Below, one piece after another: positions 56,577 through 63,877 of a stretch of 64,000 nucleotides of DNA. The DNA lies in assembly GCF_026013605.1 (NCBI RefSeq), contig NZ_JAPDPJ010000001.1, positions 1-64,000 on the forward strand, given 5' to 3'. The notes beneath the pieces were generated by a model. That model saw only the letters and a list, made by a program, of their open reading frames with translations, made no database searches and was not told the origin of the DNA. This stretch comes from Plebeiibacterium sediminum. Its GTDB lineage: Bacteria; Bacteroidota; Bacteroidia; Bacteroidales; Marinilabiliaceae. A program made the position numbers and the translations under genes. Positions within the stretch are counted from its first letter, which is position 1. Every line of letters starts with the position of its first letter.

Positions 56577-56610
56577 TCATTCTTTACAATACCTCATTAA
56601 TTTTCCTCCT
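56577..56610 (-). promoter_or_regulatory. Shine-Dalgarno plus six-codon upstream ORF before the TonB receptor
   Basis: On the minus strand AGGAGG (56605-56610) is followed after seven bases by ATG (56595-56597), reading MRYCKE and then TGA. The frame is the same as the receptor's ATG at 56562-56564, 33 bases on. This is the best ribosome-binding site in the neighbourhood yet it drives only a hexapeptide. It may be a leader peptide with reinitiation or coupling, or the scar of a nonsense change in a longer N-terminus. Confidence 0.6.
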
Positions 56611-56665
56611 GTGTGTGTTAGGGATCTTAATGAGCTTAGTGTTACTTTCATTAAATTTTCATGAG

Positions 56666-56673
56666 CAAAAGTA
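56666..56673 (-). promoter_or_regulatory. Putative -7 element for the TonB receptor operon
   Basis: On the minus strand TACTTTTG matches TAnnTTTG, about 100 bases before the receptor ATG. No -33 TTG at standard spacing, which could mean an activator is needed. Confidence 0.5.
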
Positions 56674-57089
56674 TAGTGCAAACTTGTGCTGTTCGATAAG
56701 TAAACATTAAGGGTATATGAAGTATTTTTTGAATCAAAATAAACACCTAACTACTGATCTATTGGTAGTTATGAGATTTTTAAGAAAATTATGGAATGTT
56801 AATTATTTGGGGACTTAATAAACAATTAACCTGCGATTAACAATAATTATAGAGAGAACTAAAAGCTATTAATAAAATACAATGTATTTTATTATTTGTA
56901 CTTATTTACATGAGAATAATTTGGATCATGCAGCCCTAATGGTATCCTATTTTTAAAGGCTGCCTTTATGATGAAACGAGCCACGAGAACGAATTCTCAC
57001 ACATGAAAATGATTGTTTTTTCGGCGAGTTCCATATGGAAAAAGAAAACAGATTTTAGACACATGAAAAAAACACGCTACATTTTAGAG
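56674..57089. other. Gene-free stretch upstream of the TonB receptor
   Basis: With its flanks this 667-base gap (56565-57231) is the largest in the central part of the window. It is AT-rich and I find no protein of recognisable family. It holds the receptor promoter at the left and, at the right, a series of short A/T tracts around ACACG-like cores leading into the terminator at 57090-57129. Confidence 0.5.
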
Positions 57090-57129
57090 AAAAACACGTG
57101 TGATTTTTCAAAAAACACACGTGTTTTTT
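57090..57129. terminator. Bidirectional hairpin after the PiT gene
   Basis: AAAAACACGTGTG (57090-57102) and CACACGTGTTTTT (57116-57128) are perfectly complementary over 13 bases around a 13-base loop, with A and T tracts on both sides. It lies about 100 bases after the PiT stop. Further ACACG- or GACGC-type cores with T tracts flank it at 57070 and 57136. Confidence 0.8.
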
Positions 57130-57231
57130 AAAAAAAGACGCTTGTTTTTTACAGACATCTAAGCACTCGTTTTTTCACAAGTAATAAACAACGACCTATA
57201 AAATTAAATATCAATATATTAACTATGTATT

Positions 57232-59484
57232 TTATCGGGAATAGTTATAAAAATCGCGATGCGACTTTAGAAGATTTATGGTGTAAAGAACCAGGTTCTT
57301 TGATTCGGCATAGCACTCAAGCAAGAGAATGCTGGACCGCTTTCGGCTGCCACCCTCTAAAATACGTTTGATTTGTTTTTTACGAAGATCTTCAATCAAA
57401 TCAACAATATATTTTTGTTTATCCACCATCTCAGGTACAGAGTCAAACTTACTTTCTTTTTCGATATGCACTAAAAAGTTAAAGAAACTGGTCATTTCTT
57501 CGAGTAATATTAATGCATCTTCTTTTTGTGAGTTTGATAATCCTTTGTGTTGGTTCTCTATATGATTATATACCGGAGTGGCAATCTGACGTAAAGTATT
57601 GGATAATTCTCCCAGATAATCCAGAGCCTGTACAAAATAATGTCCTGCATCAAAGGATTTTGTCCCCAAATTAGAGAAATTAGCAAACAGTTCTTCTTTG
57701 GTATTTCTGGCCACTTTACCCAAAAAATCTATTTTGTCGCAGGTTTCTTTTAATTGCTTAATATTTTCATCAACAAAACCCTGAATCAAAAGCATATATA
57801 TTTTTGAAGTCTCAAGAATATGCTTTCTGATTTTTTCACTACCCAATTCTCTCACTGGGATGTTATCAATATTAGGTTGCTGATCTGATTCAATATTAAG
57901 CTCCTGTTGTTGCTGATAAATTTTCTTGTGATATTTTTTAGTATGGTATAATACAAATGCAGCTATTACTAATAAAATAACAATGGCATACATTTCAGCC
58001 CACCAAATAAATATGGCAAGTACAAAAGCTCCAATAAAAGCCATTATAGCAGTTATAAACCACCCTCCTAAAATTGAAAAAACACCGGATAATCTGAATA
58101 CAGCACTCTCTCTTCCCCAAGCCTGATCAGCCAGCGAAGTACCCATTACAACCATAAATACAACAAAAGTTGTTGATAATGGAATGGTAAAGTAGGTACC
58201 TATAGCAACCAAAAAACTAGCTACTACAAGGTTAACACTAGCTCTAACCGTATCAAAATACATCCCTGCCTCATCATCAACATTTTCTTCGCTTCTTTCG
58301 TATCTTTTGCTAATACCATTAACAAATTTTGCTGGCAATACATTTATTAGTTTACTGTGGAAACTTAAAAAACGATGCACTACATATCTCGATAATTGTG
58401 ATGGCTCAAATGATTCGTAACCGGAATCCTGTCTTCCCAAATGCATTTCAGTTTCTGTTACTGACCTCAGTTTACGAGATGTAAATAAGGTTATAATCAT
58501 TATAACAGCTGAGAAAAGATAAACCAAATTATAGATTCCGGAATTATGCAGAACTCCCTGGTTCCAGATGTTCATTAAAAAAGAGGAAGAACTACTTTCT
58601 CCACTTTCCATAAAAGATCTCACACCTTCAATACCAGAAAGAGGAATGCCAATAAAATTAATTAAATCATTGGATGCAAAGGATAAAGCAATGGTAAATG
58701 TACCTGCAAAAACCACTACACGTGGTATATCAATTTTAAAAAAATACGATAATGTAATAAAGGTGATAAATGCCAGCGCGAAAACAAAAAACAGTACCAA
58801 CGCTAAATTCATCTGAACAAATTCAGAAAACGAGCCTGAAATAATATTAGCAAAAGCAATATCCTTTTTTAATATCAAAAAACTTATTGCACTGATAGCT
58901 AGGGCTCCCGCTAACGAAAAAAGTAATTTAAACCTGTTTTTATATCTGAAAGTAAAAACCAATCTTGAAAAGAACTGGATTATGGCTCCGGAAAAGAAAG
59001 CAACCACAATACTTAAAACAATTCCAGCCAGAATAGTAACTGCACTATGCGTATTAATCAGATCACTGATTTTTAAAGCATCCGGATTTTCACCTCCAAT
59101 AATTATTAGTCCCAGAGCTAAGGCTCCACCCAGTAACTCAAATACAATAGCAACCGTGGTTGAGGTAGGGTAACCAAATGTATTAAAAAGATCAATTAAT
59201 ATGATATCCGTAAACATTACTGCTACAAATATGATTAACAGCTGATCCAGGTAAAAAAACTCAGGATTAAAGATACCTTTACGAGCCACTTCCATCATAC
59301 CCCCGCTAAACATACTTCCTATAATAATACCTGCAGCGGCAATCATATATATATATTTACGTTTAGCCACTTTTGAACCAATAGCTGAAATCAGAAAGTT
59401 GACTGCATCATTTGTAACTCCAACCACCAGGTCAATAATTCCCAATACTACTAAAGCAAATATGATTAAATATAAATAGTCCAT
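57232..59484 (-). CDS. PiT-family phosphate permease fused to a PhoU-like domain
   Basis: A 750-residue protein. The N-terminal ~530 residues are an inner-membrane inorganic phosphate transporter with the two PiT signatures: GVTNDAVNFLISAIGSKVA near the start and NTFGYPTSTTVAIVFELLGGA at ~100-120, repeated in degenerate form as TIPLSTTFVVFMVVMGTSLAD at ~430. The C-terminal ~190 residues are soluble and helical (from about 555) and resemble a PhoU/DUF47 regulatory domain. In other bacteria PhoU-like proteins sit beside the transporter and signal phosphate status to PhoR; here the domain is covalently attached. It is divergent from the PhoR-like kinase gene. Cation coupling is inferred from the family. 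Confidence 0.9.
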   Translation of the reverse strand: MDYLYLIIFALVVLGIIDLVVGVTNDAVNFLISAIGSKVAKRKYIYMIAAAGIIIGSMFSGGMMEVARKGIFNPEFFYLDQLLIIFVAVMFTDIILIDLFNTFGYPTSTTVAIVFELLGGALALGLIIIGGENPDALKISDLINTHSAVTILAGIVLSIVVAFFSGAIIQFFSRLVFTFRYKNRFKLLFSLAGALAISAISFLILKKDIAFANIISGSFSEFVQMNLALVLFFVFALAFITFITLSYFFKIDIPRVVVFAGTFTIALSFASNDLINFIGIPLSGIEGVRSFMESGESSSSSFLMNIWNQGVLHNSGIYNLVYLFSAVIMIITLFTSRKLRSVTETEMHLGRQDSGYESFEPSQLSRYVVHRFLSFHSKLINVLPAKFVNGISKRYERSEENVDDEAGMYFDTVRASVNLVVASFLVAIGTYFTIPLSTTFVVFMVVMGTSLADQAWGRESAVFRLSGVFSILGGWFITAIMAFIGAFVLAIFIWWAEMYAIVILLVIAAFVLYHTKKYHKKIYQQQQELNIESDQQPNIDNIPVRELGSEKIRKHILETSKIYMLLIQGFVDENIKQLKETCDKIDFLGKVARNTKEELFANFSNLGTKSFDAGHYFVQALDYLGELSNTLRQIATPVYNHIENQHKGLSNSQKEDALILLEEMTSFFNFLVHIEKESKFDSVPEMVDKQKYIVDLIEDLRKKQIKRILEGGSRKRSSILLLECYAESKNLVLYTINLLKSHRDFYNYSR

Positions 59485-59772
59485 TCACAAAATTATTTAA
59501 TAACTAAAGTTTGCATATTTCACCCTATAATGAAGTATGCCTACATTATATTATTGTAAAGTTTTCGCTATTTTCAAAATCTCACATACCAACTACCACA
59601 CAAATACTATACATTTGAGTCCGTCATTATTCATATAAGAGATCAAACAGTGTGTACCTTGAAAAAATAATGGCCGAAATATAGTATATTGCTCTACCGG
59701 GTGCAAATGTTTAATGCTATTATAATATTAAATTATCATTACCATACATAATAGAATAATATTCAATACCTT
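59485..59772. other. Divergent spacer between PiT and PhoR-like genes
   Basis: An AT-rich 288-base spacer from which both genes would be transcribed. I see no exact, well-placed TAnnTTTG promoter for either side and no obvious direct repeat, so control by an activator binding here is possible but not shown. Confidence 0.45.
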
Positions 59773-60804
59773 ATGAAGAACATAACTTCAAAAAAGATCA
59801 TAATTATATCAACCGGAATCTATTTCTTTTTAACGATTTCCTTTTTTCTGATCAATTATTTTGCCTCAGATATTATTACCTCATTACTCATAAGTATTCC
59901 TATTACAATAACTATTTATGGTATTTATTCAGGTATTTTCATCAACAGTTTTATTAAGTCAAAGGTAAAACCAATTTATAAAACCATCCATCACTTTAAA
60001 CCTTCTTCTGACGAAATAACTGCTTCAAAAGAAAAAGATCCTTTTATAGAAGTAAATAAGGAAGTTGCAGACTGGATGAAAGGGAAAACAATGGAGATAC
60101 AGCAATTAAAGCAGATGGAAAAATACCGCAAGGAGTTTCTTGGTAATGTATCGCATGAACTAAAAACTCCGGTATTCAATATACAAGGTTACATCTTAAC
60201 CTTATTGGATGGTGGTATTGATGATCCGGATATTAACATGCTGTATTTAAACCGGACAGAAAAGAGTATAGACAGAATGATCTCCATTATTGAAGACCTG
60301 GAAGCAATATCTAAACTGGAGTCGGGAGAACTGGAAATAAATATTGAGGAATTTAACCTGTATCAATTAATAGATGACGTATATGACCTTCAGGAAATCA
60401 GAGCTCAGGAAAAAAATATTGAGTTAAAACTAAATAAAGAAGGGAATAAAAGCTTGATGGTAAAAGGAGATAAACAAAAGCTATTTCAGGTATTTAGTAA
60501 TCTCGTTGTAAACTCCATAAATTATGGCCGAAAGGGTGGAAAAACAATGATCAGCACCTACGATATGGACAACAGATACCTTATAGAAGTAAAAGATAAT
60601 GGTATTGGTATCAGTGGTAATGATTTGCCCCGAATCTTTGAAAGATTTTATCGTGCAGATAAAAGCCGCTCGCGTGAACAAGGTGGTACCGGTCTTGGTT
60701 TAGCTATTGTGAAGCATATTATTGAGGCACATAATCAAACCATTAATGTTACAAGTACCTATGGTAAAGGAACCAGCTTTACTGTAACGCTTGATAAAGC
60801 ATGA
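59773..60804 (+). CDS. phoR: PhoR-like sensor histidine kinase
   Basis: A 343-residue kinase. Two helices (about 9-30 and 35-57) are joined by a very short loop, so there is no periplasmic sensor domain. A ~60-residue HAMP-like linker follows. The dimerisation box has the phospho-accepting H128 in EFLGNVSHELKTP. The ATPase lobe shows FSNLVVNSINYG (N box), DNGIGIS (G1), IFERFYRADKS (F box) and GGTGLGLAIVKHI (G2). The sequence resembles Bacteroidota PhoR kinases, and it is next to a PiT-PhoU-like transporter and a PhoB-like regulator. The lack of an input domain suggests it reads the transporter's state; that is inference. The phosphate assignment rests on context. Confidence 0.88.
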   Translation: MKNITSKKIIIISTGIYFFLTISFFLINYFASDIITSLLISIPITITIYGIYSGIFINSFIKSKVKPIYKTIHHFKPSSDEITASKEKDPFIEVNKEVADWMKGKTMEIQQLKQMEKYRKEFLGNVSHELKTPVFNIQGYILTLLDGGIDDPDINMLYLNRTEKSIDRMISIIEDLEAISKLESGELEINIEEFNLYQLIDDVYDLQEIRAQEKNIELKLNKEGNKSLMVKGDKQKLFQVFSNLVVNSINYGRKGGKTMISTYDMDNRYLIEVKDNGIGISGNDLPRIFERFYRADKSRSREQGGTGLGLAIVKHIIEAHNQTINVTSTYGKGTSFTVTLDKA

Positions 60805-60849
60805 TATAAATTTATTATCGTGTCTTAACAATATGTTCACATAATAATA

Positions 60850-60896
60850 ATGGTGTATATACATACAAAATAACCAATTATGTACCTTCACACCAT
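60850..60896 (+). repeat. Inverted repeat between phoR- and phoB-like genes
   Basis: ATGGTGT (60850-60856) pairs with ACACCAT (60890-60896), and inside it TACAT (60860-60864) pairs with ATGTA (60880-60884). It sits in the 169-base gap between kinase and regulator genes, and is not followed by a T-run. It may modulate expression of the second gene or be an operator. Confidence 0.45.
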
Positions 60897-60973
60897 AAAA
60901 TTTATCTTCATAATTCGATAACACACAGGGAAAAAAATGAATTGTGAAGTAAACAATTCAAACGCTTTAAAAA

Positions 60974-61675
60974 ATGATAGAAGCAAATAATTTTAAGATT
61001 TTGTTAGTAGATGACGAGCCGGATATTATTGAGTTCGTAGGATACAACCTGAAAAAGGAAGGATTTCAGGTATTAACATCAAGCAATGGAGTTGAAGCAA
61101 TTTCAATTGCAAAAAAAGAACTTCCTCATTTAATTGTTTTGGATGTAATGATGCCTGAAATGGATGGTATTGAAACATGTGAGGAAATAAAAAGAATACC
61201 AGAACTAAAAAATACTATTGTAGCCTTTTTAACAGCCAGAGGTGAAGACTATTCTCAAATTGCTGGCTTTGATGCAGGGGCTGATGATTATATTTCAAAA
61301 CCTATTAAGCCAAAGGTTTTAATTTCAAGAGTAAAAGCCCTACTTAAGCGCTACAAATCAGATAATGGTTCCTCTTCTGAGAAAAAATCGGACATTATTA
61401 CAATAGGTGATTTAACTATTGACCGAGAAAAATACATTATTATCAGTAAAGGCACTGAACTTATTTTACCTAAAAAGGAATTTGAACTGTTAATGCTATT
61501 GGCTTCTAAACCAGATAAAGTATTTACCCGCGATGAAATTTATAATGCAGTTTGGGGAGATAGTATTATTGTTGGCGACAGAACCATTGATGTTCACGTA
61601 AGAAAAGTACGTGAAAAAATTGGCTCCAGTCACATTAAAACTATAAAAGGAGTTGGGTATAAGTTTGTTGAATAA
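60974..61675 (+). CDS. phoB: PhoB-like OmpR-family response regulator
   Basis: A 233-residue two-domain regulator. The receiver (1-~122) has the acidic pair in LLVDDEPD, the phospho-acceptor D57 in LIVLDVMMPEMDG and the conserved K109 in YISKPIKPK. The DNA-binding winged helix (~140-233) has LILPKKEFELLMLLAS, the recognition region VGDRTIDVHVRKVREKIGS and the ending TIKGVGYKFVE. OmpR/PhoB subfamily is clear. As the partner of the adjacent PhoR-like kinase it probably controls phosphate genes, perhaps the divergent PiT gene and the receptor operon; no binding site is identified here. Confidence 0.9.
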   Translation: MIEANNFKILLVDDEPDIIEFVGYNLKKEGFQVLTSSNGVEAISIAKKELPHLIVLDVMMPEMDGIETCEEIKRIPELKNTIVAFLTARGEDYSQIAGFDAGADDYISKPIKPKVLISRVKALLKRYKSDNGSSSEKKSDIITIGDLTIDREKYIIISKGTELILPKKEFELLMLLASKPDKVFTRDEIYNAVWGDSIIVGDRTIDVHVRKVREKIGSSHIKTIKGVGYKFVE

Positions 61676-61699
61676 TTACTAAGCTCAAAAATACATTCA

Positions 61700-61738
61700 A
61701 AGCTGTCAGACAAAAAAGTGTTTGGCAGCTTTTTTTTA
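61700..61738 (+). terminator. Terminator of the phoB-like gene
   Basis: AAGCTGTCA (61700-61708) pairs with TGGCAGCTT (61723-61731), with one G-T pair, followed by a T-run. Its 3' arm overlaps the -33 of the next gene. Confidence 0.85.
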
Positions 61739-61752
61739 TTCCCTTAACTTTG
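61722..61752 (+). promoter_or_regulatory. SPOR lipoprotein promoter
   Basis: TTG (61722-61724) and TAACTTTG (61745-61752) are 20 bases apart, fitting the Bacteroidota consensus. The -33 lies within the preceding terminator hairpin. Confidence 0.7.
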
Positions 61753-61830
61753 CATTAAAGGTGCGTTCGTCAACAAATCCTTTTTTATTAAAATATTATT
61801 TCTATTTTAGACAGATAATTTTGAACAGTC

Positions 61831-62250
61831 ATGATAAAAAAGCTAATACCATTTTTATTAATATCCTTCATCTTCTTTTCTTGTGGAGACAAGAAGAAAA
61901 ATGAAGTTAAACAAGTTAAAAGAGAAGTGGTTAAACCACCTGTAGAAATAAAAGATACAGTAGTACCACCACCTCCTCCACCGGAACCAGAAGTGGTTAC
62001 TCCACCTGAAAACAAATTCTTTTTAATTGCAGGAAGCTTTTCCAGTCAACAAAATGCAGAGACTTTTAAAAATGAGTTGATACAGCAGGGATATGATTCA
62101 GAAGTGATTGTACGGAAAACTGGTAAAAATCAAGACTTCTATAAAGTTTCATACAAGGGTTTTTACGATAAAGATGAAGCTTTTAATGCATTAGCAATGG
62201 AACGAAAACAACCCAACAACGAAGATGTATGGTTGTTAATTAAGAAATAA
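61831..62250 (+). CDS. SPOR-domain lipoprotein
   Basis: A 139-residue lipoprotein with signal peptide and lipobox FIFFSC (cysteine 18). A linker rich in K, V and a run of prolines (VVPPPPPPEPEVV) follows. The C-terminal ~70 residues are a SPOR domain (KFFLIAGSFSSQQNAETFKN, VSYKGFYDKDEAFNAL), which binds glycan strands stripped of stem peptides at division sites. It is likely anchored in the outer membrane and contacts septal peptidoglycan. Monocistronic, with its own promoter and terminator. Confidence 0.9.
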   Translation: MIKKLIPFLLISFIFFSCGDKKKNEVKQVKREVVKPPVEIKDTVVPPPPPPEPEVVTPPENKFFLIAGSFSSQQNAETFKNELIQQGYDSEVIVRKTGKNQDFYKVSYKGFYDKDEAFNALAMERKQPNNEDVWLLIKK

Positions 62251-62260
62251 AAACATAAGG

Positions 62261-62294
62261 AGCCAACAGTTGATTTTAGCTGTTGGCTTTTTTT
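62261..62294 (+). terminator. Terminator of the SPOR gene (converges with the HAD gene)
   Basis: AGCCAACAG (62261-62269) pairs perfectly with CTGTTGGCT (62280-62288), followed by a T-run. Confidence 0.92.
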
Positions 62295-62308
62295 ATGCTC
62301 ATTAAAAT

Positions 62309-62947
62309 TTACTGGATTGTTTCCTTTAATAATTGATTCATTTGAGGAACCCATTGATCCGGATATTCCACCAACCACGATTCAATTCCTAGATTTCTTG
62401 CCGCTTCAACGTTAGCAACCGAATCATCTAAATAAAGCGTTTCTTCAGCCTTTATATCGGCATCTCTTAATACCGTTTCAAATATAATATCATTGGGTTT
62501 ACTCATACCCATTTCATGGCTGTAATAGATCTTATCAAACAACTTATCCAACGAACCAACAATCGGAACCCGATAAGCACAAGAATCTATGTGCAGACTA
62601 TTGGTATTACTTAATAAATAAACCTGATGGGTTTTTCGTAACTCCAATATGGTTGAAATTCTTTCTTCTTTATAATCTCCCAAAAGAGAATTCCATGCAG
62701 CAATTACATCATCTGTAGTTACTCCCTGCTTCATCTTTTGTAATAATTCAGCAGTAAACTCGTGTGGAGTAACTCTTCCCTCTTCAAAATCTTTAAAAAT
62801 TGGTGTTTGATGATATATTTTTAAAAAATTTTCATCAATATAATAGCCTAACTCCTTAAAACGTTGAAAGGTGATATTCAGGTCAATATCAACAATTACA
62901 TTACCCAAATCAAAGATTACACTCTTCTTATCTTTTAATTTTGTCAT
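62309..62947 (-). CDS. HAD-superfamily (subfamily IA) phosphatase
   Basis: A 212-residue cytoplasmic hydrolase. Motif I is VIFDLGNVIVDID (nucleophile and acid/base aspartates; the second is three residues beyond the usual spacing with N in between, as in the YihX-like branch). Motif II is VYLLSNTNS, motif III lysine is in MGMSKPNDIIF, and motif IV is LYLDDSVANVEAA. A helical cap lies between motifs I and II. YihX-like members dephosphorylate sugar phosphates such as glucose-1-phosphate, but the substrate here is not evident. Single gene. Confidence 0.9.
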   Translation of the reverse strand: MTKLKDKKSVIFDLGNVIVDIDLNITFQRFKELGYYIDENFLKIYHQTPIFKDFEEGRVTPHEFTAELLQKMKQGVTTDDVIAAWNSLLGDYKEERISTILELRKTHQVYLLSNTNSLHIDSCAYRVPIVGSLDKLFDKIYYSHEMGMSKPNDIIFETVLRDADIKAEETLYLDDSVANVEAARNLGIESWLVEYPDQWVPQMNQLLKETIQ

Positions 62948-62966
62948 ATTTTTTTCAATCCTCTAT

Positions 62967-62996
62967 TTGATAAATTGATATAACTTATTATTTTTG
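62967..62996 (+). promoter_or_regulatory. tRNA(CAU) promoter, -33 and -7 elements
   Basis: TTG (62967-62969) and TATTTTTG (62989-62996) are separated by 19 bases, an exact fit to the Bacteroidota consensus, about 40 bases before the mature tRNA. Confidence 0.8.
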
Positions 62997-63035
62997 CATC
63001 CGCAATATACAAAAGGATTTTTGTATAACAATGCC

Positions 63036-63109
63036 GGGCCTATAGCTCAGTTGGTTAGAGCACCTGACTCATAATCAGGGAGTCCCAGGTTCAAGCCCTG
63101 GTGGGCCCA
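63036..63109 (+). tRNA. tRNA with anticodon CAU (Met or Ile2)
   Basis: A 74-base tRNA. The acceptor stem GGGCCTA pairs with TGGGCCC, with one T-G. The D arm is AGCTCAGTTGGTTAGAGC. The anticodon stem CCTGA/TCAGG encloses CTCATAA with anticodon CAT, and the T arm has GGTTCAAGCC. The discriminator is A and CCA is not fully encoded. The anticodon stem lacks the GGG/CCC run of initiator tRNA, so it is elongator methionine or the lysidine-modified isoleucine type; I cannot separate these by eye. Confidence 0.95.
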
Positions 63110-63115
63110 CAATAC

Positions 63116-63154
63116 AAAGCCACTTTCAGTCAAGCTGTTAGTGGCTTTTTTTTT
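63116..63154 (+). terminator. Terminator after tRNA(CAU)
   Basis: AAAGCCACT (63116-63124) pairs perfectly with AGTGGCTTT (63140-63148), followed by a T-run. Confidence 0.9.
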
Positions 63155-63877
63155 ATAATAATTCTTTTGTATGCCCCAAGTATAAACATAGCCTTCATTG
63201 GTGCATTTATTAATTATATTATCAATTTAATATATGTGATAAAAGACAAAAGAAGATATCTGTCATACCTTGAGATATTAAAATGATATGAAAATAAAAA
63301 TGCATCCATTCTTGAATACAACTTTAAGAACCTTACCTGTTGTTTTATTTTCATCTTTGCTTATTTACTACTTCGCCATTTATATTTAGATATATCAAAA
63401 GCTCTATAACAAAACACATTTATAACTCTTCTGATAGAGATCTGAAAATTTCAATAATACTCATAACATTATTATGTTTATATAAATGCAAATTACATAA
63501 CCCATTTTATATTACATTACTTTATTATATAATCATTAGCTAATATTTAAATCTTATTATATTTTCTTATACTACAGAAATTATTTTTTCATATATAACT
63601 ATATATCTGCACCCTACACCACACAACACTTTCAATAAAATCAATTATCACAAATACACTAAAAATTAAAATTTATCAAAAACGTTTATCGAAACAGCGG
63701 TTGCATATATCTTTTATTTATTATAATTTTAGTAGTTGTTAATTATTTTATTAAAATATACTAATACAATAAACCTTAAATTGCAACCTAACATGTTTCT
63801 ACACCCCATAAAACCTACTCACTTTAAATACAATAATATAGTATCCCTAACATTATTAACATCCAAAGAAATATATA
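63155..63877. other. AT-rich gene-poor tail after the tRNA
   Basis: About 720 bases of extremely AT-rich sequence. The open frames at 63101-63286 and 63340-63543 have non-ATG starts and no recognisable family, so I do not call genes there. No repeat long enough to be an attachment site for the tRNA 3' end is visible in this part. It may be the edge of a variable region. Confidence 0.45.

Noticed and set aside
57060-57170. A CRISPR-like array
   Set aside because: The units are short, imperfect and not separated by unique spacers of constant length; the core is explained as a terminator hairpin.
63101-63286. A 61-codon open frame starting inside the tRNA(CAU)
   Set aside because: It begins with a non-ATG codon within the tRNA and crosses its terminator; the hydrophobic translation reflects AT-rich sequence.
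63340-63543. A 67-codon open frame in the AT-rich tail
   Set aside because: The start is non-ATG, composition is low-complexity and no family resemblance is visible.
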